Positions 20,879-27,597 of a stretch of DNA of 27,597 bases are shown here, piece by piece. The position numbers were made by a program, and so were the translations under genes. Source of the stretch: Acanthaster planci (taxonomy: Eukaryota; Echinodermata; Asteroidea; Valvatida; Acanthasteridae); NCBI RefSeq assembly GCF_001949145.1, contig NW_019091362.1, positions 10,855,830 through 10,883,426 on the forward strand, given 5' to 3'. Position 1 is the first letter of the stretch. Each line of letters starts with the position of its first letter. Under the pieces are notes generated by a model. That model did no database searches. It was not told the DNA's origin and saw only the letters and a program-made list of their open reading frames with translations.

Positions 20879-23060
20879 AATGGTGAGCTGATCCTAAAAC
20901 ATCTGATCATCAATTTCAGGAAGGGACTCCGCCGCAATATGATGTGTCTGTTGGCCATTGACAGACACGTCATCGACCAATTGGTCAACCGACAAGTGGT
21001 AAGGTGGTTGTTTTTCATTTATTCCTGGCAGGAGAATGACGTTTGGAAGCAGAATAATGTTGTCAATCCATCACAAGCTCTTTCACAGGACCAGTCATAA
21101 GTATCAGGGTGAGCAGTGACAAAGGTGTATGCTTTTGTCACAGTTCATTTGAATAGATTTTGACTTGGCTTATAAAGACTGGATGACTTCATTTGTGCTG
21201 GACTTGTGGGGACTTGAGATTGGCTGACTACAACCCCTTTGCAGAATGCGGTTTTTGGGTGTGTGATAAAAGTGCTTCCTTTTCTCCTTCTGTATTTGAT
21301 CCTAGGCCCATGAGGTGATTGCTCTTGAGATCTTGACCCTTCTATTGGAGAACCCTATCAACAATAATGGTGAGGTGGCCATTGGCTTTTTGAAGGAGAG
21401 TGCCATGAAGTTATCAGAAGTCTCACCGAGAGGAGTCAATGGTATGCCTCCACAGAATGGGTTACTGTTAATTATCTCAGAGCAGATATGACTTTTAGTT
21501 AGTGATTGGTCAGTCCACTGCAATGTCACTGTCAGCCATTTGGTTTGGCTGTGGTATGCTTGATTCAAGATTGAGCAGTCCAGCTACTGTTACTATGCCT
21601 AGGGTACAGAGAATGTGCATTGGCTGACTTCGGAGAGATAGGTTTTAGAGGATTCTCAAAGTCTGTCAGCAAAACTTCCTTTGAGGGTTAAACCGTCGAA
21701 GATTTTGATTTATTTTCTGCAAACTCGGAGGATGTGGTGAGGTAGCACGCTGTTTACTTACAAAAAGTGTGACATAGATTCGGCTTTGAGTTGCAGGGAT
21801 TTTTTTTAATGCACGTTGCCATAACTCTCAGTTTGTCCAGAGATTTGTTTTGAAATACACATAGATATAATTCTCCGTTTGTCCTAATCTGATTCCAGCC
21901 ATCTTTGATCGACTTCGAAGCATCCTTCATGAGGCACAGGTTGAACAGGGAGTCCAGTACATGGTGGAAGTCATGTCTGCCAACAGCAAAGACGGCTTCA
22001 AAGATTTCCCAGCTGTCCAGGTACTTCACACAAAAAATGACAACGGACGTTCATCTGTGCTTGTTTTGACACACCCTTCCTGAAGCCCAACCATGCTTAA
22101 ATGGTGGCTGGTGGACCCGGCCATAGGGATGGTTGACCTGTTGTATCTTGTTGACATATTAAGTGGGCTTCTGACAACTGTTGTATGTTGTTTGCTTGTA
22201 GCAAGGTGTTCAGCAAATATACAGTGAACACTGCAGTGTGACACTGATGAAATTAGGGTTGACTTCTTTTATTATTTTGGATTGATGCATTCTTTGTGTA
22301 GATATTAGGCATGTAATTTATTTGGAAGTATATAAGACTTGGCAAAATAAAATACAACAAATGATAAGTTGATGGAATATCCGCACCGACTGGTTTGTAT
22401 CAGTTTTGAAATTCAGGAGACATGCGTATGGATTCTAGAATCTTTGTCAGAAGTGAGATAGTTAAAGACCCTAGGTTTTGCAACATGAAGCAAAATCATG
22501 TTGTGTTACTCATCTGTTTATTGATGGTTGATCTGTAGGAAGGATTGCATCTGGTAGAGGAGTCTGAACAGTGTACCCATCTGCTCACTCTGGAAGAGAA
22601 CTACTCACCTGAAGAAAATACTCAGTAAGTCTGTGTCTAGATGAATCATGCTTATTTCTCTTCATCTGTTGGCATGCATAAGATGGGGGAAGGGTCACGG
22701 TTGATGGTTTAGACTGTGGGCATGATGTGGTGTACAAATGGCATGGCCAGGCAGGCCTTGCCTACATTTAGATTGTCAACCTTATTTTTTTTTTCTTTTT
22801 TAGATTGAAGCCTGATGAATGGCAAGTATTGTTAGGCACAGTCAGTAAATGCTTTGATATGTTCATTTTGTGCTTTTTAACCTTTTCTTGGACATTCCTT
22901 TGCAAATGTCTTCAAGGAGGACCCCAATTGTTTTGCCAATGACGAAAAGTACAATGCCATCCAGAAGGAGATCCCAGGAGAGGATAGTGACGAGCCAAGC
23001 TCAGGGGGTGACAGCGAAGAATCTGACAGACAGGACGAAAATGAGGAAGATGAAGAATGA
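20879..23060 (+). CDS. CWC22 (nucampholin)-like gene, partial, probably a decaying duplicate
   Basis: Exons 20879-20998, 21306-21441, 21899-22020 and 22539-22624 join in frame at GT-AG sites. A short exon from 22804 (end uncertain, 22825 or 22840) then leads to an acidic exon at 22917-23060. Diagnostic segments are GELILKHLIINFRKG, AHEVIALEILTLLLENP, EVAIGFLKES, SPRGVNAIFDRLRSILHEAQ, VQYMVEVM, KDGFKDFPAVQEGL and EDPNCFANDEKYNAIQKE, in CWC22 order (second half of MIF4G, linker, acidic region). CWC22 is a spliceosome protein that recruits eIF4A3 for exon-junction complex assembly. The first MIF4G half is missing between 20588 and 20878, and no MA3 domain follows in the window. Several positions I recall as conserved differ (RRN followed by MMCLLAIDRHV; EQGVQ where DKRVQ is usual; SANSK where A-RK is usual). 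The frame ends TGA TGA just before a consensus donor. It is a partial or decaying copy, or a gene with exons lost in assembly. Confidence 0.8.
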
Positions 23061-23064
23061 TGAG

Positions 23065-23629
23065 GTGAGTAAACAGCAGGTGAAAGGTTGTAGGAGATTG
23101 GCTGGTAGCTAAATTTTATTTTGGGCGACCAGGTGCAGGTATTTGCAAAACACGTTTTACTATTAAGGCTGGTATGAGTGAAAGATGATGGGTCATCAGG
23201 GTAACAATGTCTCTAAACTTTTGTCTCTTGGCTCCATGTGAAAATCAAGACTCTTCTGACAAATCAGCATTATTTACACTCCTGGAAGTGATAGCATTTT
23301 TGTTTACCATGATTACCAGGCTTTGGGCATTTAAACCTTGTTTACGTGACTAACAGACTATTGACTTTTGAGGAATTTGGAAATATGGTCATTGCGTGCT
23401 CCAGAGCTTCGGTAATGGTTCAGGATCTGGATGTGTTTATACTCTAATAAAGCAGATAGACTGTATCACAATTACCTTAACCCCCAAGGGTATATGAAAA
23501 ATCGTATTGAAATTGGAGGATTTGGGAATGTTAGGGTTAGAGTGTTGATGACCTGACCAATTAGTTGTTGGAATGACAGGGTTTACTGTTGGCTGCGATA
23601 TTATTGTCCAATTTTGTGGACAAAAGTAG
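23065..23629. other. DNA downstream of the CWC22-like exons, no exon seen
   Basis: The stretch begins with a consensus donor (GTGAGT), so the ancestral gene continued here. I find nothing resembling the MA3 domain or other CWC22 segments before the reverse-transcriptase fragment. No other feature is recognisable. Confidence 0.5.
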
Positions 23630-24162
23630 CTAAGCTACAACAGTCCAATATACTGTGAGGAAGGTCATTCCATACTTTTGTGGTCCAAGGAAAAAGCACA
23701 AATCATAAGCATGTGTTCTAGACAGTTTCCATTGATATAAGAACAGGTGCATGTTTTTGAGAAGACGTTGAGGTTTGCTGAGATGATCTTGCTGGTGTAT
23801 GTCGACCAGAGAATGACTGATTTTGTACATCATAATAAGACGTGTAATAGTGTGTCTGCTTTCAAGGCTGGTCCACTTTAACCCTTCAAGCATGGTGTAA
23901 TGCTTGATTCTCTGGAATAATCATTTATGCACATTCTTGCAGCAGATATTTGGATTATATCAAGTTTGTGTGTATCTTGCTTGGTGATAGGATACCAAGC
24001 AGTAGAGCCATACTCAAGTTTTAGTTGAACAACAGAAAGGTACAATTTGGACTGGATGTCCGGGGTACATGAGGCTTTGGTTGACAGCATTGTTACAAGT
24101 ATTACAACTATATTACAACTATTTAACTGAGCAGTAGGTAGCCTATCATATAGACACATATT
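23630..24162 (-). mobile_element. non-LTR retrotransposon remnant (CR1/L2-like), C-terminal end of reverse transcriptase
   Basis: Reading leftwards, the first part carries SKLYLSVVQLKLEYGSTAWYP, the usual 'Y-x-x-L-V-x-x-x-L-E-Y-x-x-x-x-W-x-P' motif, then ARMCINDYSRESSITPCL. After a one-base shift near 23885 come LKWTSLESRHTITRLIMMYKI and a C-terminal tail with FFLGPQKYGMTFL. Order and spacing match the region after the catalytic palm in CR1/L2-type Jockey-superfamily elements. The YxDD catalytic motif, the endonuclease and ORF1 are absent. It is a dead 5'-truncated copy, as is usual for non-LTR insertions. Confidence 0.8.
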
Positions 24163-24399
24163 TTTCCTCCTTTATTTTCAGTTCTTTTTATTTTTGACTT
24201 TTATCCTTTTACCTTTTTTCTCTGTGATTTTGAGGGCTCCATTAGAAAGTAGCTTGTTACTGAACTGAATTTGAGTACATGTACCCCCATTATATGTCTT
24301 TGCTGTCTATGGGCCCTTAAGAGCACAGTGATTGCATACCCAGATATTGTATCACCAAGAACGTACATGTAGTTCCCAATCTACATCTTAATTGTCCAG

Positions 24400-24960
24400 T
24401 AGGGGTCTTGTCAAGTTCATCATACGTGTAGGTACCTGCAAGTCCATCGCACGTCATCCAGTCTTAAGCCAAGTCACAAGTGAACTGTGACAGAGGTATT
24501 TCTTTGCGATTGTCGACTCTATTATTTGTGCCTAGACTGATTGATGGGCTTATGGTGGTCCTGCAGAGGTGATGGCAAGTCAATTTTTGCAAGTCCAAGT
24601 GAAGTCACAAGTCAATTTTTGCATGTCTCCTAAGTCTCAAGTCATTTGGTCCAGTCACAAGTCACATCACAAGTAATTTGATCACAGGTCAAGTCAAATC
24701 ACAAGTCAATTTGATTCAGATGTGCCCTTGAGGCTTGGGCAGAAAAGACCAAAGTAGAAGTCGGGAGCCAAACGAAGTCTTAATTATTCTGATTGTTTAA
24801 GAATGCAAGGCGTAAGTTGATTGCCAAATTAAAAACTCTAAGGCGTTCGATTGAGTAGTTTTCTGGCTTGCGTTGGTAACAAGACATAATGTGCAAGTCC
24901 AAGTCAAGTCACAAGTCAAAAACTGATACATGTAGTTACAACACAAGTCACAAAAATACA
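24400..24960. repeat. degenerate minisatellite of CAAGTC / AGTCACAAGTC words
   Basis: The words CAAGTC, AAGTCACAAGTC and CAAGTCAATTTTTGCA recur irregularly, densest at 24575-24715 and again at 24890-24950, separated by unrelated sequence from about 24720 to 24880. There is no constant unit and no unique spacer set, so this is not a CRISPR array. It lies between the two retroelement fragments and encodes nothing recognisable. Confidence 0.65.
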
Positions 24961-25170
24961 TGTAGTGTAATGTCCACTGAGCAGTCTTTGGCCAAACTGG
25001 GCGATCAACTACTTGAAGCTGAAAATGTGTATGCCTACACTAGAACTCTTGGAGCATACAAGGACTAAGGCCTGTACATGTACTCTAATAAGAACCACTT
25101 CACAGAGGCACAAGATTCTGGCTTCCAACTGTCTCTTTTATTTTGATTCAAGAACAAGATAGCCTGGCCA

Positions 25171-25392
25171 AACTCTGTGGACAATAAAACACTACACCTC
25201 ATCAAGGCTCATGATATCCGAGCAGTTTCAACATCATGGGCTTACTTCAGGGGTGTACCAATGGAGGAACTATGCAAGGCAGCATGCTGGAAGACCCCAT
25301 CTACCTTCACCACATGCTACCTCACCGATATTCTACAAGAAGACTCTGCACATGGCAGAGGGGTCCTAACATCGGCCACATCGATGCAGTAG
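25171..25392 (+). mobile_element. tyrosine recombinase C-terminal fragment (DIRS/Ngaro-like)
   Basis: The frame carries HLIKAHDIRAVSTSWAYFRG and then ACWKTPSTFTTCYLTDI, ending at TAG. This is the catalytic end of a tyrosine recombinase: the HxxR box (H12, R15 counted from 25177), Trp at 38 in the His/Trp position, and the Tyr nucleophile at 48. The 23-residue gap from Arg to Trp matches other members. In animals this motif set is typical of DIRS and Ngaro retrotransposons. The N-terminal half, with the first catalytic Arg, is not seen upstream. It is a fragment, followed within 150 bp by palindromes that may be its terminal structure. Confidence 0.65.
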
Positions 25393-25543
25393 AGTTCCTC
25401 ATAAAAGTGGCCCACCACTGGAACAACATAACTCCATTATTCGGCGAGTCCGCAATAAGCTTGGACAATTTCTTATTGCTCTGGCATTCTCATTATGCAG
25501 TGTGGCCTCGCCGCACCCCCCTCCAAGGGTTCGGTGCTACTCT

Positions 25544-25870
25544 GCATATTTAGCGACTGGTTGGGGTAGGTTAAAAGCAGAAGACTCCTCCCCCACAGAA
25601 ATGTGGGTGAGGTCTGCTATTGAATACCTAACCCAAACAGTCAGCACCCTCCCATCCTTCCCTACTTTTGGCTTTGGTTTTAATACCGGAAAAGGACGAA
25701 TATGGCGGCCATTCCGCTATGCGCCACGGGAATTGAGGGCGCACTACGGTTGATCAGAAGATTTAGCGAATTTAATAAGACGTAAAGGAATTTGCATATT
25801 TAGTGACTGTTTGGGCTATGTATTCAGTAGCAGACCTCAACCCACATTTCTGTGGGGGGAGGAATTTCGA
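25544..25870. repeat. two related palindromes, possible DIRS-type terminal structure
   Basis: Copy 1 (25544-25650) starts GCATATTTAGCGACTGGTT and folds on itself around CCCACAGAAATGTGGG. Its outer arms TTGGGGTAGGTT and AACCTA-type sequence pair imperfectly. Copy 2 (about 25795-25866) starts GCATATTTAGTGACTGTTTG and has the inverted version of the copy 1 right half (GCAGACCTCAACCCACATTT). Between them lies AATATGGCGGCCATTCC, a YY1-like word often found in element promoters. They immediately follow the tyrosine recombinase fragment, as inverted terminal repeats do in DIRS elements. That link is inferred. Confidence 0.6.
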
Positions 25871-26059
25871 TCCCTGACACTGCATGTTACAACTCTTACC
25901 ATTTATGTAATATGGCAGATCAAAAGATGGTAACGGCAGAACAAAGTTGTCCGACAACATTTTGTCCTTTTTTGGTCTTATTTCGTGCTCTGCAAGGTAT
26001 CACAAAATTTGTGTTAGGCCCCTTTGTCTTTGCTTGGTCTTAGCCCTCATATGTTGCAC

Positions 26060-27597
26060 TTAGCAGTTTCTCGGATTTTTCTTTGATTTAGTTGGCTTTG
26101 AACTGGTCTCACAAGTCGGTGACGCACCGGCTTCTTTCAGTTTTGGGCACTGTCTTTTAATGTGGCCGTACTTCTGGCATTCATAACAGTTGGTCCACGT
26201 GTGTTCTTTTGATTTGATCCCTTCGAACTACATGTAGTCCCACGTGTCTGAATCTTTATTTTTATCATCTCCGGTTGTTCGATTATTTCGTTAAGCTGAC
26301 TTTGTATCTCAGTTGTTCCTCGCTCAGGGTCTTCAGGTGTTGGCACAAATTGAACATTGTGCACTTTCTTTGGATCGGCAAGCCAGTGTTTTTTCCACTC
26401 TTAGCTATGCCTCTAGTTCAACCGTAGCCGCCACGGCTTCATCCAACATTGATTTTTGCATCTGGATAACCATTGTCCTTATCTCACTGTCATTTAAGGC
26501 ATCCATAAATGATCCCTTCCCACGCAATCCCGACTGTCGGTCAGCAGATCCATAAAGATCTTGTCAACAAGCCCCCTTTATCCTCAGCCAACACCACTCG
26601 GCTTTCCGATGCCTTCTGCCGCCAGTTTCTCAACTGAGCTCAATCCAATTCTTTTTTCCAGCCGGGTCGAACCCCACCTCCAACACCAGGACTATTTTAT
26701 TGTAGTCCTCAGATGCCTCTTTTGGTAGGCTTCCCAGGACTTGTGCTGTTCCTGTCAACAGGACAGCTAAGTACTGTATTTTTGCACTGTTGTCACAGTC
26801 ATTTATTTTGGCACACATCTCAAAATGTTTATGTATGAAGTCCCCATGCTCTTCCCGTCATATCCATCTGGTATGATCACAGGCCTTTCATTTGTGCAGA
26901 CTGCCCCTTTGTTGGTCTGTTTGGTGGATGTCAGCACCCTTCCATTTTTCTGCCGGTAGTACCATTATCAGTGTGGATGCTACACTTACTGATTTATTGT
27001 GGTTTTGAATGCTATAGGGCAACCTTGGCATAACAGGGGCACCGTGACTCAGAAATTTTTCTGGGGTACTGATTACCGTTGGCCCCGCAACATGAATGGC
27101 TGTGCCAACATTTGTCTTCCTGACAGATCACAAGATTCTCCAAGTGGCAATGCAGGTCTTGGTATGTCCGGTTCATCTGCCCTAGGCGGTACAGTCGCTA
27201 TGGCTGGCTGCTCAGGCACCGGTGCTGCAACCGTTGTAACGGCTGGTTGGTCTTCTTTCTGTACTGCATCCCTGGAGTGGCCAGTTGGTGTCCAACCAGT
27301 GCAGCTACCCTTTGAGCCGCCAGTTGGTCTCCATTATGCACTGCAGTCCCTGGAGTGGCCGGTCAGTGTCCAATCGGTACAGCTGCCCTGGGAGTGGCCA
27401 GTTGTTCTAGAACCGGTTCTGAAATACATGGCGTTACCGGTCTGTTTACAAGCTGTACTGTAATGCCTGAAGTGATTGGAGGTTTCCGAACCAGTACTGC
27501 AACTGCTGAAGTGGCCGGTTGATTTCTCAGCTGTACTGCAATCTCTGGAGTGCTAGCTTCTTCAGTTTGAGTACAACTAGAAAGTTTTACAACTACT
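26060..27597 (-). mobile_element. Ty3/gypsy-like Gag, frameshifted remnant (continues past window edge)
   Basis: Read right to left, a repeat-rich N-terminal region (see the 39-bp array) is followed by a capsid-like block at 26630-26818 (KIQYLAVLLTGTAQVLGSLP). Next comes a block at about 26405-26555 (GKGSFMDALNDSEIR, then LDEAVAATVELEA). A CCHC zinc knuckle lies at 26147-26188 (CYECQKYGHIKRQC, spacing CX2CX4HX4C), and TAA at 26060-26062. These are the parts of a metazoan Ty3/gypsy Gag in the right order, but frameshifts and stops separate them. No protease or reverse transcriptase follows: the adjoining DNA is the palindrome region. No LTR is visible. It is a dead partial element. Confidence 0.8.
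27160..27583 (-). repeat. 39-bp tandem array encoding a 13-residue repeat in Gag
   Basis: Related words (CTGGAGTGGCC on the + strand) recur at about 27271, 27310, 27349, 27387, 27426, 27466, 27505 and 27544, a 39-bp period. Weaker copies lie near 27202 and 27241, where one interval is 38 bp. On the - strand each unit encodes a 13-residue repeat such as TPEIAVQLRNQPA, TSAVAVLVRKPPI or TSGITVQLVNRPV. The 154-codon open frame on the + strand is the antisense shadow of this array. Confidence 0.75.

Noticed and set aside
22870-23112. 80-codon + strand frame rich in Arg, Ser and Lys
   Set aside because: It is a different frame of the acidic CWC22-like exon; the correct frame matches the CWC22 family.
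24400-24960. Recurring CAAGTC words considered as a CRISPR-like array
   Set aside because: Unit length and spacing are irregular, there are no unique equal-length spacers, and the DNA is animal. It is a minisatellite.
26999-27463. 154-codon open frame on the + strand, the longest in the window
   Set aside because: It is the antisense of the 39-bp array and Gag N-terminal region. The - strand carries the recognisable 13-residue repeat and the Gag blocks follow in that orientation.

Overview
The window looks like animal (metazoan) genomic DNA: two protein genes split into short exons by long AT-rich introns, plus several families of decayed transposable elements. The very frequent palindrome TACATGTA, scattered TAGGCCTA words, the element types and the intron-rich genes suggest a marine invertebrate, probably a deuterostome such as a hemichordate, echinoderm or cephalochordate. 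The species cannot be fixed from sequence alone. There is no bacterial-style operon, CRISPR array, rRNA or intact tRNA.

Left part (1 to about 17.5 kb, + strand). A complete tetraspanin gene can be assembled from ten exons between 2333 and 14503. All splice phases agree and the product is 227 aa. A candidate promoter with a palindromic RFX X-box and a TATA-like sequence lies 350 to 410 nt upstream of its ATG. Its introns hold a tRNA-derived SINE head, a possible hAT-like MITE with a G-quadruplex tract, a 127-bp tandem duplication, a three-copy inverted/direct 20-mer, and a striking foldback MITE built of 21-bp units.

Middle part (17.5 to 23.1 kb, + strand). Two hairpins and a cluster of CCAAT boxes with a TATA box precede the second gene. 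This gene carries four clearly in-frame exons and an acidic exon of the splicing factor CWC22 (nucampholin). The first half of the MIF4G domain and the whole MA3 domain are not found here, and several positions I recall as conserved are changed. The frame ends in TGA TGA directly before a good splice donor. It is best read as a partial or decaying CWC22 duplicate.

Right part (23.6 to 27.6 kb). This is a mobile-element graveyard. It holds the C-terminal end of a CR1/L2-like reverse transcriptase (- strand), a CAAGTC-type minisatellite, the catalytic end of a DIRS/Ngaro-like tyrosine recombinase (+ strand), two related palindromes, and a frameshifted Ty3/gypsy-like Gag (- strand) with a CCHC zinc knuckle and an upstream tandem 13-residue repeat.

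The two genes share a strand, but nothing in the sequence indicates a shared function. I see no new defence or metabolic system. The most interesting items are the CWC22-like copy with its CCAAT-rich promoter, the symmetric 21-bp foldback element, the 13-residue Gag repeat, and the duplicated palindromes beside the tyrosine recombinase.
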